Below, in pieces: positions 35,354 to 45,158 of a DNA stretch of 64,000 bases (its first letter is position 1; each line of letters starts with the position of its first letter). The stretch is from assembly GCA_945862215.1 (NCBI GenBank), contig CAMAXY010000005.1:1-64000 (forward strand), in the 5' to 3' direction. The notes beneath the pieces were generated by a model. That model made no database searches and had not been told where the DNA came from. It saw only the letters and a list, made by a program, of their open reading frames with translations. The position numbers and the translations under genes were made by a program. The stretch is from Singulisphaera sp. GP187 (GTDB taxonomy: Bacteria; Planctomycetota; Phycisphaerae; Phycisphaerales; SM1A02).

Positions 35354-36349
35354 TTATCGCCGCTCAGCGAGCGCGGCATTCCAGACTCGAAGCCAATTTT
35401 GATGCGCAAATTTTGAGCATGCAGTCGCGCTCCAGCCGCACGAAGCCAATGCATTAGTCAAAGCCTCAAAGTGTTCAGGTCCGCGCAATCCTTCTGGCGC
35501 CGAAGCTGGTCCAAACCCACCATCGAGATCAGATCCAAGAACGCAGACATCGTCGCACTCAGCCAGCGTGGCAATATGCTCAACATGATCAAGCGCATCA
35601 TTCAAAGTGGCTGGCCGATCGACCGCCAGGAACTTGCCGTACAAATTCAATCCGACGACTCCGCCGCGCCGAGTGATTTCGCGCACTTGATCGTCGCGGA
35701 TATGACGTTGATTCGATCCCATGAAAGTGCGAGCGTTGGAATGCGATGCCACGATTGGCCGAGTCGTTGCGCCGACGAGATCATCGAACGCAGCATCCGA
35801 AAGATGACTTGCATCATGCACTATGCCAAGCGAATCGAATGCTGCAACCACATCGCGACCAGCTGCAGTCAACCCTCCGCCATTCGAATTTCCGCCTGCG
35901 AATCGCGAACCAAGCGCCCAAGTCAATCCACACATTCGCACGCCGCGCGTATGCCACCGAGCAACATCATCTGCATCTCGAATGGGATCAGCGCCTTCCA
36001 TCAGAATCAGCAATCGCGTTTTACTTTCATCGGCAAGGTCTTCGCGCGTGCGAACAATGCGCACGAGTCCTTCACTTTCGAGAGTTTCGTAATAAGACAT
36101 TTGCAATTCGGCCGCGCGATTTGCACCAGTCCAATCACTTGCATCGCGATATCCCCATGGTTTCGTGGATGCGTCTGAACCCATCTCCACAAAAATGGTT
36201 GCAGCGATCACGCCGACATTTCCACGCCGAAGCGCGGGAAGACTGACGCAGCGATCTTCACCATTGACGGGTTCACGTCGAATATCACCGCATTGCATCG
36301 CGATATATGCGAGATCAAGATGGCCATCAATCCATGCGAGTGACATCAC
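35354..36349 (-). CDS. membrane dipeptidase, peptidase family M19
   Basis: The 331-residue product has the family pattern IDGHLDLAYIAM (first metal pair HxD), ILMEGADPIRDADDVARWHTRGVRMCGLTWA, the second metal site IVHDASHLSD, IVASHSNAR and GVVGLNLYGKFL, LGSDLDGG. These Zn enzymes hydrolyse dipeptides, including D-amino-acid-containing ones and carbapenem-like compounds. The enzyme lacks an obvious signal peptide, so it is probably cytoplasmic. It is convergent with the ParA-partner gene. Confidence 0.88.
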   Translation of the reverse strand: MMSLAWIDGHLDLAYIAMQCGDIRREPVNGEDRCVSLPALRRGNVGVIAATIFVEMGSDASTKPWGYRDASDWTGANRAAELQMSYYETLESEGLVRIVRTREDLADESKTRLLILMEGADPIRDADDVARWHTRGVRMCGLTWALGSRFAGGNSNGGGLTAAGRDVVAAFDSLGIVHDASHLSDAAFDDLVGATTRPIVASHSNARTFMGSNQRHIRDDQVREITRRGGVVGLNLYGKFLAVDRPATLNDALDHVEHIATLAECDDVCVLGSDLDGGFGPASAPEGLRGPEHFEALTNALASCGWSATACSKFAHQNWLRVWNAALAERR

Positions 36350-36395
36350 ATCAGACTAGTCGTTTGGCATCTTGATCGACTACGATGGATATTCA

Positions 36396-36872
36396 ATGAG
36401 TGTCGCTTCAACATCCGCGCCAGTTGCAAGAGGACAAGGGCAGCGTCTTTCGATCCAAGAGCGTTTGACCATCACGGCGCTCTCGCTCTGCGCGATCATG
36501 CTCTTGTCCGTGGCGGCGTGGCTTCAGCCTGCTTCTGCAGGAATGGGAACACATACGCAACTCGGAATCCCAGCATGTTCATGGCCCGCCACGGTTGGCT
36601 TGCCGTGTCCAAGTTGTGGAATGACAACGGCATTCGCACTCGCGGCAGATGGCAGATTCTTTGACTCTTTTCTGGCGCAACCGATGGGTTTTTTGCTTGC
36701 AGTTGCCACAGCTGGATTCGCAGTCGTCTCGGCATACGCGGCGCTTACAGGCTCTCGAATGCTCAGTGCAATCACCGATAAAATTGGCGGGAGATTTTGG
36801 TGGTTTTTTGGCGCCGCAATTCTGTTGTCGTGGGGCTATAAGATGCTGACCTTGAGAGGATTGATTGCATGA
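36396..36872 (+). CDS. DUF2752 membrane protein
   Basis: The start at 36396 (MSVASTSAPV) is preferred over the track start at 36372, which sits in an AT-poor leader. The protein has three membrane helices and the DUF2752 signature PCPSCGMTTAFALAADGRFFDSF with its invariant Cys pair. The function of the family is unknown. First gene of a four-gene chain in which each stop overlaps the next start by 4 nt. Confidence 0.82.
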   Translation: MSVASTSAPVARGQGQRLSIQERLTITALSLCAIMLLSVAAWLQPASAGMGTHTQLGIPACSWPATVGLPCPSCGMTTAFALAADGRFFDSFLAQPMGFLLAVATAGFAVVSAYAALTGSRMLSAITDKIGGRFWWFFGAAILLSWGYKMLTLRGLIA

Positions 36873-37585
36873 ACAAGCGCATGGACAATATTCAACGACT
36901 GCGAAAGACTTCATGCGTGGCAGCACGCATCTGTTGCCTTCTGACGATGGCATCGCTTCTTCCGATGAGTGGCTGCATTCTGGCGGGACTCAGTTCTGCA
37001 ATCGGTGCAAATATTGAAAAGGAAAAGCAAATCGAAGTGCTTGCAAAGTATCGCGGACTTGAAAATAAATCGGTTGCGGTGCTCGCGCATTCGGATCAGC
37101 GGACGTCGTATGAGTTTCCAACTGCGATTCCAAACATCATCGGCAATGTGGTGCTGATCTTGGACAAAAATGTTCCAGGTGTTCGAGTGCTTGATCCTCG
37201 CTATTCGGTGACATGGATGCATCAGACACCAGGGTGGCCGACAAGCCCACTCGCAGATCTCGCCATTGAACTGGATGTCGATCGCGTGATCGTGATCGAT
37301 ATCTTTGAATACCGCTTAAATCCAGAAGGAAACAGTTTTCTTTGGGATGGCGTCGCAGGAGCAAATGTCAGCGTCGTGGAGCGAGACGGTATTGATCCAG
37401 ATTCATTCGCTGAAGAATTTCAGGTCATTTCGAAATTCCCAGATATGGAAGGAATCGGCAAAGCGCAGGCAGGTCCTCGCGAAATCGAAATTGGTTTGCA
37501 GAAAACATTTGTCGATCAAGTGGGATTTCTTTTCTATGACCATGCCGAGGAAAAATATCCTGATCGTGGAATCAGGCGCAAATGA
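36869..37585 (+). CDS. predicted lipoprotein, unknown function (a)
   Basis: The 238-residue product has a lipoprotein signal ending LLPMSGC and a body with the pattern NKSVAVLAHSDQR, LADLAIELDVDRVIVIDIFEYRLNPEG. It resembles the following gene in general layout (a lipobox, then an ordered domain with a conserved xDRVIxIDIxEYRL-like strand). The two may be diverged paralogues of a CsgG-like or GNA1162-type envelope lipoprotein; that is only a suggestion. It overlaps both neighbours by 4 nt. Confidence 0.65.
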   Translation: MNKRMDNIQRLRKTSCVAARICCLLTMASLLPMSGCILAGLSSAIGANIEKEKQIEVLAKYRGLENKSVAVLAHSDQRTSYEFPTAIPNIIGNVVLILDKNVPGVRVLDPRYSVTWMHQTPGWPTSPLADLAIELDVDRVIVIDIFEYRLNPEGNSFLWDGVAGANVSVVERDGIDPDSFAEEFQVISKFPDMEGIGKAQAGPREIEIGLQKTFVDQVGFLFYDHAEEKYPDRGIRRK

Positions 37586-38265
37586 ATCGATCTCGGCAGA
37601 AATTTCTCCAGCTGCAATTCCGCGCGACCGCAATCTCTGTGATATGCGCTGCTGTTTTGTTGGTCGCTGGATGTAATTATCTTCTTCCCGCCAGCTACAT
37701 CATTGAAGGGCCGCCTAAAGCACCTGCTGCGTTTGAACTTCCATCCAAGCGAACGGTCGTCATTGTGGATGACAAAATAAATCGAATGCCTCGCGTTGCG
37801 CTGCGGGTTGGTATTGGCGATTCTGTCGGCACGCATTTGCTGGAAAACGACGTTGTTCCAGAAACGATCACCACGCGGGATGCGGTCGCATTGATTCGAC
37901 GAATGGACACTGCATCAAAGCCGATTTCGATCCAGCGGATATGCGAATCACTCGGCGCGGAGCAAGTTGTCTATGTCGAAATCGACGAATTTAATTTGTC
38001 GGGCGGTCGTGAAGAGGGCGGGCCAGAAGCAGTGGCTTTAGTCAAGGTCCTCGACATTGCAAACGGATCTCGTCTTTGGCCCACGGCGGGATCAGAAGCG
38101 GTCCAGAGTTTTTTGCAAGACATCAATCCATCTCTGATCACAACAAGTGCTGGACGAAGAGAAGTTGAAGACAAGCTTGCGGAAAAGTTGGGCGAAGATA
38201 TTGCAAAACTGTTCTACGCCCACGAAAGACGCGAACTTGGCGGTCGCCTTGGTGTGAAGAAGTGA
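37582..38265 (+). CDS. predicted lipoprotein, unknown function (b)
   Basis: The 227-residue product has a lipobox (VLLVAGC) and a conserved core RTVVIVDDKINRMP, AVALIRRMDTASKPISI and LGAEQVVYVEIDEFNLSGG. The last motif parallels LDVDRVIVIDIFEY in the preceding protein, which supports a common origin. Being coupled to the previous lipoprotein and to the GT-like gene, it may act with them at the outer membrane, though nothing in the sequence names the role. Confidence 0.65.
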   Translation: MNRSRQKFLQLQFRATAISVICAAVLLVAGCNYLLPASYIIEGPPKAPAAFELPSKRTVVIVDDKINRMPRVALRVGIGDSVGTHLLENDVVPETITTRDAVALIRRMDTASKPISIQRICESLGAEQVVYVEIDEFNLSGGREEGGPEAVALVKVLDIANGSRLWPTAGSEAVQSFLQDINPSLITTSAGRREVEDKLAEKLGEDIAKLFYAHERRELGGRLGVKK

Positions 38266-39218
38266 TTGGTCGTGTGAGGTTGAGTCATCTGCCACGTGCG
38301 GGAATCTTGCACCTTGTGCAAACAACTGGTGATGTCGGTTGGACTGCAGGAGCGATGACTGGCGATTCGATCGCAGACATGCGGATCGCAGTCGGCCCTT
38401 CTGCCGTCAGTCATTCAAATCGAGCACTGTTGATTGCATTCAACAGCATTCTGACCGCACCGCTCGGCATCGAACGATTGCTTGTGCGCCGATTGCAAGC
38501 GTGGGTTCAACGCCATGGAACTTGCCCACAAAAAATCATGGCTTATGGCGCAGCTGCTGGAGATCTTGCTCATGCATCGCTTCCTGGTGTTGATCGGGTT
38601 GTTCATCTGGAACCTCCGGCGCAGGCACAAAGAAATTGTGCGCAAGCTGCGACCGAATATTGGAGACGAACTGCAGAGTTGCAGCGGGATGATGTGCGAA
38701 GAAGTCTTGGGATTTCTGAAAGTGCATTGGTGATCTTGGCTGTTGGTGATCGCGCGGATTCGATCGATGCTCGAGCAGCATTTGCTGCAAGTGGTCGAGC
38801 AGTGTTAGGCGGCGCCAATGTTGTGCTGATCGTTCCGACGCGGGCTCAATGGGTTTTGGAAACGAAGCGGCATGCGCGAATTTCACGAATGGAAGATCAG
38901 TTTATGGCGATCGATGGAGCGGAGATTCCAAGTTCACTTTGGCTTGCAGCAGATGCAATGTTATTGCAAGCCCGAGGGGATGAATCGGAGAGTCGATGGT
39001 GGGGATGGTGTCGATGGTGGGCGCTCGCTGCAGGCATTGGCGTGATCCACGATTCATGTATCGAACAGTGCGAGGGAACTCTTGCTTTTACACGCGGTGA
39101 TCGCGATGAACTTGTGCGGCTTTTGATTCAGATTGCTGACGATTGTGGGGCGGGTGGAAGCATGTTGCGAGCCTTGTCTGAGTGCGCGATTCGAAGTGCA
39201 CAAGCGGCGGCGAAATAG
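38262..39218 (+). CDS. possible glycosyltransferase GT-B fold protein
   Basis: The 318-residue product starts at GTG 38262, overlapping the previous stop by 4 nt. Residues 150-318 have the flavour of a GT4-type C-terminal domain: VRRSLGISESALVILAVGD, VLIVPTRAQW, then PSSLWLAADAMLLQARGDES and WWALAAGIGVIHDS. The N-terminal half is less clear. No metal-binding DxD motif. Assignment is tentative. It ends at the edge of the repeat block. Confidence 0.45.
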   Translation: MIGRVRLSHLPRAGILHLVQTTGDVGWTAGAMTGDSIADMRIAVGPSAVSHSNRALLIAFNSILTAPLGIERLLVRRLQAWVQRHGTCPQKIMAYGAAAGDLAHASLPGVDRVVHLEPPAQAQRNCAQAATEYWRRTAELQRDDVRRSLGISESALVILAVGDRADSIDARAAFAASGRAVLGGANVVLIVPTRAQWVLETKRHARISRMEDQFMAIDGAEIPSSLWLAADAMLLQARGDESESRWWGWCRWWALAAGIGVIHDSCIEQCEGTLAFTRGDRDELVRLLIQIADDCGAGGSMLRALSECAIRSAQAAAK

Positions 39219-39230
39219 AGCCACGAATTC

Positions 39231-39768
39231 GAGCCACGGAAATGCATAAGTGGTCAGCCGTGAAAAGTCCTCTCGGGGCTCAGACAGTCCTCGGCGACCG
39301 ACACGATCTGGTTTGCGAAATTTTATTGCAAGTGCCGTCGGCCGCCTGCGGAACTCGCCCGAGAGAACTTTCCAACGGCTGGGCACGCAAGCGGATGCGC
39401 GCAAGCACTGCAGCGTCGAGCCTCTGAAATGGGCAACCCGTGTCGTTTTTCGACACTTGTTGCCCATTTCAAGCAGTAGAGCGTGCCAAAGTCGGGGGAG
39501 CCTGCGGAACTCGCCCGAGAGAACTTTCCAGCGGCCTGGCACGCAAACAGATGTGCAACTGATCTGAAAAACGTTCGAGCGAGAATTTGATTCGCTACCG
39601 TGGGCAGCGGAATGATTTGAACCCCGGCGAGTTTGCAAGCCGAGCCGGAGTCTGCGTACTTGTTTCGCGCGCGCCGGAGGGCGCGCTGGATTTCAGCGCG
39701 CAGCATGTTTGAGCCCGGGGGCAAATCAGTCCACTGCCCAAAATCTGCACGAACCACTTTTGAGTCCA
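39231..39768. repeat. foldback repeat copy R1 (modules A and B, with insertion)
   Basis: Starts with the common leader GAGCCACGGAAATGCATAAG. Module A spans about 39249-39386 and is a long imperfect palindrome: GTGGTCAGCCGTGAAAAG near its start pairs with CTTTCCAACGGCTGGGCAC near its end. Module B spans 39601-39740; its 19-nt ends TGGGCAGCGGAATGATTTG and CAAATCAGTCCACTGCCCA pair at 17 positions. Between A and B is a linker enlarged by an insertion of roughly 150 nt that carries its own hairpin (39426-39470) and a second copy of the right arm of A. No convincing protein is coded; long frames here are shadows shared by all copies. Confidence 0.85.
39426..39470. repeat. near-perfect 45-nt hairpin inside R1
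   Basis: GAAATGGGCAAC and GTTGCCCATTTC (12 bp) flank an inner GTGTCG-TTTTT-CGACAC stem, with 2-nt mismatches between. It is absent from copies R2, R3 and R5, so it is a separate insertion in R1. Confidence 0.85.
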
Positions 39769-39966
39769 TGCATTAGTGGGCAGCCGTGAAAAGTCCTCTC
39801 GGGGCTCAGACAGTCCTCGGCGACCGACACGATCTGGTTTACGAAATTTTATTACAAGTGCCGTCGGCCGCCTGCGGAACTCGCCCGAGAGAACTTTCCA
39901 GCGGCTGGAAACGCAAGCGGATGCGCGACTGATTTGAAAAACGTTCGAGCGAGAATTTGATTCGCT
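39769..39966. repeat. foldback repeat copy R2 (module A and linker only)
   Basis: Begins directly at the end of R1 (ATGCATTAGTGGGCAGCCG). It carries module A and the linker with AAAAACGTTCGAGCGAGAA, then stops at 39966 and lacks module B. R1 and R2 are thus in tandem. Nothing else is in this stretch up to the DUF1501 gene at 39999. Confidence 0.85.
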
Positions 39967-39998
39967 GCTCACCACTGCATTTCAAAATTATTTTTTCG

Positions 39999-41516
39999 CT
40001 ATGCCAAAATCTGTTTGATCACGTCACCCTTGACGTCGGTCAGTCGATAGTCGCGCCCTTGTGCTCGATAGACAAGTCCTTTGTGATCCATCCCAAGCAA
40101 GTGCAACATGGTCGCGTGTAAATCGTGGACTTCGACGGGGTTTTCGACGATGTTGTACGAATAATCGTCGGTCTTTCCATACGAGATTCCAGGTTTCACT
40201 CCGCCGCCTGCAAGCCAAAGACTGAAGCAGCGCGGATGATGATCGCGCCCATAGTTTGTTTTCGTCAACATGCCTTGGCTGTATGCCGTACGTCCGAATT
40301 CGCCAGACCAGAGAACAAGCGTCTCGTCCAGAAGTCCCAGTCGCTTGAGATCCTTGATCAGCGCCGCTTGTGGTTGATCAACATCTTTACACTGCGCGCG
40401 CAATTCGTTTGGAAGATTTCCGTGCTGATCCCATCCGCGCATATAAAGCTGAATGAATCGCACATCGCGCTGAGCAAGTCGTCGCGCCATCAAACAATTT
40501 GCGGCGAAACTCCCTGGAGTTCGAACATCGGGACCATACATTTCAAGTGTCTGCTCAGACTCGTCGCTGAAGTCAGTCAACTCTGGGACAGACATCTGCA
40601 TCCGATACGCCATTTCAAATTGCGAAATGCGAGCCTGCACTTCGGGATCAAGGCTCGTTGCAAATTCTTCTTGATTGATTTCTCCAACGAGATCAAGCAT
40701 GCGTCGGCGATCTTCGCGCGTGACTCCATCGGGGTCGCGCAGATACAACACCGCATCACGCCCAGCGCGAAGTCTGCACCCTTGATGTTCACTTGGAAGA
40801 AATCCACTTCCCCAAAAACGCGCAGAAAGAGCCTGCATATTGCCTTTTCCTTGCGTGATCATGACCACGAAAGACGGCATATTTTTATTCCCGCTCCCCA
40901 AGCCATAACTCATCCACGAACCGAATGATGGACGGCCTGGTTGTTCGCTGCCAGTTTGGAAAAAGGTAATACCTGGTTCGTGATTGATCGCCTGCGTGTG
41001 CATCGAGTGGATGAAGCAGATTTCCTTTGCAACCGAACCGGTATAAGGCAGCAGTTCCGAAAGCATCATGCCGCCTTCATTGTTTTCATGTCGATCGAAT
41101 CGAAAGACAGTTGGTGCAACTGGAAAACTTGTCTGGCCACTTGTCATCGTGGTGATGCGTTGCCCATTCCGAATCGAAGATGGAAGTTCTTTGTTGAATT
41201 GATCAACGAGATGCGGTTTATAGTCATACAAATCAAGTTGGCTTGGTGCACCTTCCATATGCATATAGATGACGCGTTTCGCCTTTGGCGCATAGTGCGG
41301 CAAGTTTGCAAGGACACTTTTCGCATCAGTTGCAATAGGTGCGGCACTTGCAGCGCGTGAACCCATCAACTGTGCAAGTGCAACTCCACCTAAGCCAGCA
41401 CCGAGTGATCCAGCGACAGAACCAAAGAATCTCCGTCGTGTGAGATTGAGAAGATATTCTTCGAGTGCATCTGCGGATCCTTCACGCGCTGCTGGATTGT
41501 GTGGTCGTGAGCTCAT
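39999..41516 (-). CDS. DUF1501 family protein (Tat-exported sulfatase-like)
   Basis: The 505-residue product has a Tat-type signal (RRRFFGSVAGSLGAGLGGVALAQL) and the DUF1501 pattern: AKRVIYMHMEGAPSQLDLYDYKP, a GGMMLSELLPYTG segment, CFIHSMHTQAINHEPG, and near the C-terminus WSGEFGRTAYSQG, GRDHHPRCFSLWLAGGGVKPG and HDLHATMLHLLGMDHKGL. The alkaline-phosphatase-like fold suggests a metal-dependent hydrolase, possibly a sulfatase. It lies 5 nt after the PSD1-type gene; such pairs are a planctomycete hallmark. Confidence 0.9.
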   Translation of the reverse strand: MSSRPHNPAAREGSADALEEYLLNLTRRRFFGSVAGSLGAGLGGVALAQLMGSRAASAAPIATDAKSVLANLPHYAPKAKRVIYMHMEGAPSQLDLYDYKPHLVDQFNKELPSSIRNGQRITTMTSGQTSFPVAPTVFRFDRHENNEGGMMLSELLPYTGSVAKEICFIHSMHTQAINHEPGITFFQTGSEQPGRPSFGSWMSYGLGSGNKNMPSFVVMITQGKGNMQALSARFWGSGFLPSEHQGCRLRAGRDAVLYLRDPDGVTREDRRRMLDLVGEINQEEFATSLDPEVQARISQFEMAYRMQMSVPELTDFSDESEQTLEMYGPDVRTPGSFAANCLMARRLAQRDVRFIQLYMRGWDQHGNLPNELRAQCKDVDQPQAALIKDLKRLGLLDETLVLWSGEFGRTAYSQGMLTKTNYGRDHHPRCFSLWLAGGGVKPGISYGKTDDYSYNIVENPVEVHDLHATMLHLLGMDHKGLVYRAQGRDYRLTDVKGDVIKQILA

Positions 41517-41521
41517 GTGGT

Positions 41522-44500
41522 TCAGTCCTTTACTAAGGTCGCATCACTTGAAAGTATGGCATTGGCGAGCAAAGTCCATGCGGCAAGTTCGCGAGAATCT
41601 ATGTTTTCAGGCTGTGGAGAAATGCCAACCGAGACGAATTTGGCTGCATCATCTTTGGAATTTTCATATCGAGTTCGGTTTGCTTGCAATGCGCTGTTCA
41701 ATCGCGCAAATGTCGCGGCGGATGGAATCTGCCCTGTGCATCGTTCGAATAGATCGTTCAAACGTTCAATATCCGTCTGGCGTTCACGAATGACCCTCAT
41801 CGCAACATTGCGCGCTGCTTCCACAAACTGTTCATCGTTCCACAAGACGAGCGCTTGCAGTGGGGTATTGGTGGTTGTCCTACGCGTGACGCAATACTCG
41901 CGAGTCGGCGCATCGAATGTCAACAAGGATGGCGGGGGAACCGCGCGCTTCCAATATGTATACAGACTGCGTCGCCATAATTCATCATTCTTTCCTCGAA
42001 CATATTCGCGAGTATTTGACGATGGCATCGCAACTTCCTGCCAAAGTCCATCGGGTTGATACGACTTAACACTTGCACCGCCGACGCGTTCATCAAGCAA
42101 CCCACTGACATAGAGGGCTTGATCACGAATCTGTTCTGCGGCGAGGCGTTGTCTTGGATACCACGAAAGAAGTCGATCATCTGGATCGAACGCTGCGACT
42201 TCTGGGCGGATATGCGAAGACTGTGCATAAGCCTGGGTGTTGAGCATTAGACGAATCATGTGCTGAATATCCCAACCACTCTCGCGAAATTCGACAGCGA
42301 GCCAATCAAGCAATTCAGGATGTGTCGGCCATTCACCTTGAAATCCAAAATCGTTTTCGGTGCGAACAATTCCGCGTCCAAAGAATTGTTCCCAGAGCCG
42401 ATTGATGGCAACGCGCGAAGTGAGCGTGTTTTGCGATGAAACCAACCACTGCGCCAATCCAAGCCGATTCTTGGGTTGATCTTCACTCAAGGTTCCAAAT
42501 ACTTTCGGAATCGCCCGAGTCACCGGACGATTGCGATCGATTTGGTCGTAGATGCCACGCTTGAGTACGAAAGTTTCTCGCCCCCTCGGCTTTTCCATCA
42601 TCACCATCGTGTGAGGGATCTGCGACTTGATCATCTCTTGAGATTTCGCAGCAGCATCTAACTTGCTGGTGATTTCTCGAAAGCGCGGTGAGGTTGTCAT
42701 GCGCCAAGCATCACGAGCAACGGCAAGACTTTCTGGGCGAACCGAAGATGCCGGCAAGAGCAACGGAACCATTGCGCGAGCGAGAATTCCATCCTTCGCA
42801 ATTGCACGGTGATAGAACCCTCCAGGTCCTCCAGTATTGACGATCTTGCACACAAGAACATTTTCGCCAGCTCGCAGCGGAATCTTGACGCGTTCCTGAT
42901 CCGCTCCAACGGATCGATCGATGCGCGCTTCGTGGACTTTCACTCCGTTGACATAGACCACAATCCCGTCATCGCTCCCAAGAGAGAGTTCGAGTTCGCG
43001 GGCTGTTGGAGAAAAGATTTGGCGAGAAAGAAATTCGCTGCCTGCACCTTGCGCAAGTCCAATCTTTTCTGCTTCAACAATTCCTGGGCCATATCGCCAG
43101 CTGTATTCACCCCATTTTAGATTGGGATTAAAGATCGTCGAAGATTCAGGGCCTCGAATGACCTCGTATGGGTTCTCGGCCACTTCAGTCGGCCACGGTC
43201 CCGCGATGTACCACGCACTTGTGGTGTCAGGAAGCTTTGACATGAACGAATCGCTTGCCTTGGCCAGTGAAATTGCTACACGTCCAAACGAATGTTGTTC
43301 ATACGGAGATTCATAACCCAGGGTGATTCGAAGTTGCGTTCCTCCTGCAAATCCAAATGGTTCAGTTGATGCGAATAGAGCAACGCGTCCGCCAGGTTGA
43401 TGGTGCGCATCGACTGCCCAGACGCGACCGTCTTTGGCAGTGAGCGCATTTGTCACGCGATAATCTTCGTCAGGTTGTTCGACATCCGCCCACGCCCAAT
43501 CAAGTTTCACCTTGCGAGTTTGTGTCGGATCAATTTTTGAAATCGCTTCGACTTCGATCGAATCCAAGATCGCATTTCCATTTTGTGCGCGGCCGACTCG
43601 CCCATGTGGCAGGGATGCATCAACCATCGCATTCAGTGCAACCAATCGAAGATCTGTAGCGTCAGTTTCTAAAGTCAGAATATGTTCGTCGTCGGGGGGA
43701 GTGATGCCGCTGGCAAGTACCGAACCGTCTGGTTGAATCGTCATTGTCGATCCGTGCGTCGACTCCGCAGCAACAATGGGCGCAGTCACCCATTCAATTT
43801 CTTTTGGAGATACAAAATCGGCTCGATAATTGTCGAATTCTTGTGCTTCCTCTGGAGTTGGTTGATCTCGTTCTGCAGTCAACGCCACAAGAGTTTGTTT
43901 GACATCTTCAAGTTGCTTCGTCTGTTCTGGTGTCGGCACATCGATCGAAGGCTCAAGTGATCGATATGCATCTGTCGACTGCGCATAGATGCCAGGCTCT
44001 TCATTAGAATTGAAGAACGCAATCATTCCGTAAAAATCTTCGCTCGTGATCGGATCGAATTTGTGATCGTGGCACCTTGCGCATTGCACGCTGAGTCCCA
44101 TGAATGCAGCACCAGTGGTCGCCACTCGATCGACAGCGTATTCCAATAAATATTCTTCGTTGATTGCGCCGCCTTCGTCGCTTGTGACATGATTGCGATT
44201 AAATCCGCTGGCAATCATCTGCGCAGAAGTCGCGCTTGGGATCAAATCCCCCGCAAGTTGTTCGATGATGAATTGGTCATATGGCTTGTTGTCTTTGAAA
44301 GCATTGATGACCCAATCTCTCCAAAGCCAAATCGATCTTCCTGCATCCATATGAATGCCGCTTGTGTCTGCATATCTTGCAATATCGAGCCACGGTACGG
44401 CCATGCGTTCTGCGTATCGCGAGCGATAGGGTTCCTGCGACATCAATCGATCGATCAACTTTGCGCGCGCGTCTGGACTTGCATCACGCACGAACGATTC

Positions 44501-45106
44501 GATTTCCTCAGGAGTCGGTGGCAGACCCGTGAGATCGAGAAAAATTCTCCGAACAAGAGTTGTGCGTTCGGCGGGGGGGCTTGGGCCAACGCCTGCTTTT
44601 TCCATGCGTGCAAGCAAGAATCGATCAATTTCGTTTACCGACCACTGCGTATTCTTTGGAGTCGCAGGCACCGGTCGCGTCGGTGCCGTGAATGCCCAGT
44701 GCGATTCATATTGAGCGCCATCATCAATCCAGCGCCGAATGATTTCCCGTTGAGCAGCGTCGAGCGAATGCTTCGTGCTGTCGGGAGGGGGCATCATGAA
44801 CTTTGGATCATCGGAAGTGATTCGCTGCAAAAGTTTGCTCGCTTGAGCATTGCCCGCAACGATTGCAGCTCCTTCAGGCCGTGCCTTTGTCGCTTCCTCA
44901 AAGCTGTCGAGTCTCAAGTCCGCATGTCGCTTTTCTTTGTCGGGACCATGGCAGATGAAGCACCGATCTGAAAGAATCGGGCGAACATCTCTTCCATATC
45001 GAATGGGCTCAAGAGGCACAGCGCTCAGCGGCGTAGGCAGAGTAAAAATTGCGAGAACGATCCCCGCAACAACCAATCCAAAGATGGTTAAGCGATTTCG
45101 CAACAT
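41522..45106 (-). CDS. PSD1-type protein: cytochrome-c-like CxxCH, DUF1549 and DUF1553
   Basis: The 1194-residue exported protein has an N-terminal membrane segment, then a cytochrome-like domain ([24 protein letters not shown], with CxxCH) near residues 35-110. DUF1549 follows ([59 protein letters not shown]), then a middle beta domain (about residues 430-760) and a C-terminal DUF1553 ([21 protein letters not shown]...; [17 protein letters not shown]). Members are paired with DUF1501 proteins and are linked to breakdown of complex polysaccharides, though no activity is proven. It is in an operon with the amidohydrolase and flavin reductase genes. Confidence 0.93.
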   Translation of the reverse strand: MLRNRLTIFGLVVAGIVLAIFTLPTPLSAVPLEPIRYGRDVRPILSDRCFICHGPDKEKRHADLRLDSFEEATKARPEGAAIVAGNAQASKLLQRITSDDPKFMMPPPDSTKHSLDAAQREIIRRWIDDGAQYESHWAFTAPTRPVPATPKNTQWSVNEIDRFLLARMEKAGVGPSPPAERTTLVRRIFLDLTGLPPTPEEIESFVRDASPDARAKLIDRLMSQEPYRSRYAERMAVPWLDIARYADTSGIHMDAGRSIWLWRDWVINAFKDNKPYDQFIIEQLAGDLIPSATSAQMIASGFNRNHVTSDEGGAINEEYLLEYAVDRVATTGAAFMGLSVQCARCHDHKFDPITSEDFYGMIAFFNSNEEPGIYAQSTDAYRSLEPSIDVPTPEQTKQLEDVKQTLVALTAERDQPTPEEAQEFDNYRADFVSPKEIEWVTAPIVAAESTHGSTMTIQPDGSVLASGITPPDDEHILTLETDATDLRLVALNAMVDASLPHGRVGRAQNGNAILDSIEVEAISKIDPTQTRKVKLDWAWADVEQPDEDYRVTNALTAKDGRVWAVDAHHQPGGRVALFASTEPFGFAGGTQLRITLGYESPYEQHSFGRVAISLAKASDSFMSKLPDTTSAWYIAGPWPTEVAENPYEVIRGPESSTIFNPNLKWGEYSWRYGPGIVEAEKIGLAQGAGSEFLSRQIFSPTARELELSLGSDDGIVVYVNGVKVHEARIDRSVGADQERVKIPLRAGENVLVCKIVNTGGPGGFYHRAIAKDGILARAMVPLLLPASSVRPESLAVARDAWRMTTSPRFREITSKLDAAAKSQEMIKSQIPHTMVMMEKPRGRETFVLKRGIYDQIDRNRPVTRAIPKVFGTLSEDQPKNRLGLAQWLVSSQNTLTSRVAINRLWEQFFGRGIVRTENDFGFQGEWPTHPELLDWLAVEFRESGWDIQHMIRLMLNTQAYAQSSHIRPEVAAFDPDDRLLSWYPRQRLAAEQIRDQALYVSGLLDERVGGASVKSYQPDGLWQEVAMPSSNTREYVRGKNDELWRRSLYTYWKRAVPPPSLLTFDAPTREYCVTRRTTTNTPLQALVLWNDEQFVEAARNVAMRVIRERQTDIERLNDLFERCTGQIPSAATFARLNSALQANRTRYENSKDDAAKFVSVGISPQPENIDSRELAAWTLLANAILSSDATLVKD

Positions 45107-45158
45107 CGAATAAAAGTATATGAGCGAAGCCCAGAATTTTCGGTGCCTTGTTGGGTTT

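Noticed and set aside
39054-39638. Recurring frame (MQTRRGSNHSAA...) seen in several repeat copies
   Set aside because: It recurs only because the DNA repeats; reading frame and length differ between copies and the DNA is explained by foldback modules.
39231-39966. CRISPR array
   Set aside because: Units are long, few, irregular and palindromic, without short spacers; no cas genes.
44189-44971. 260-residue + frame opposite the PSD1 gene
   Set aside because: Antisense shadow, with unnatural composition; the minus frame holds CxxCH and DUF1549 motifs.
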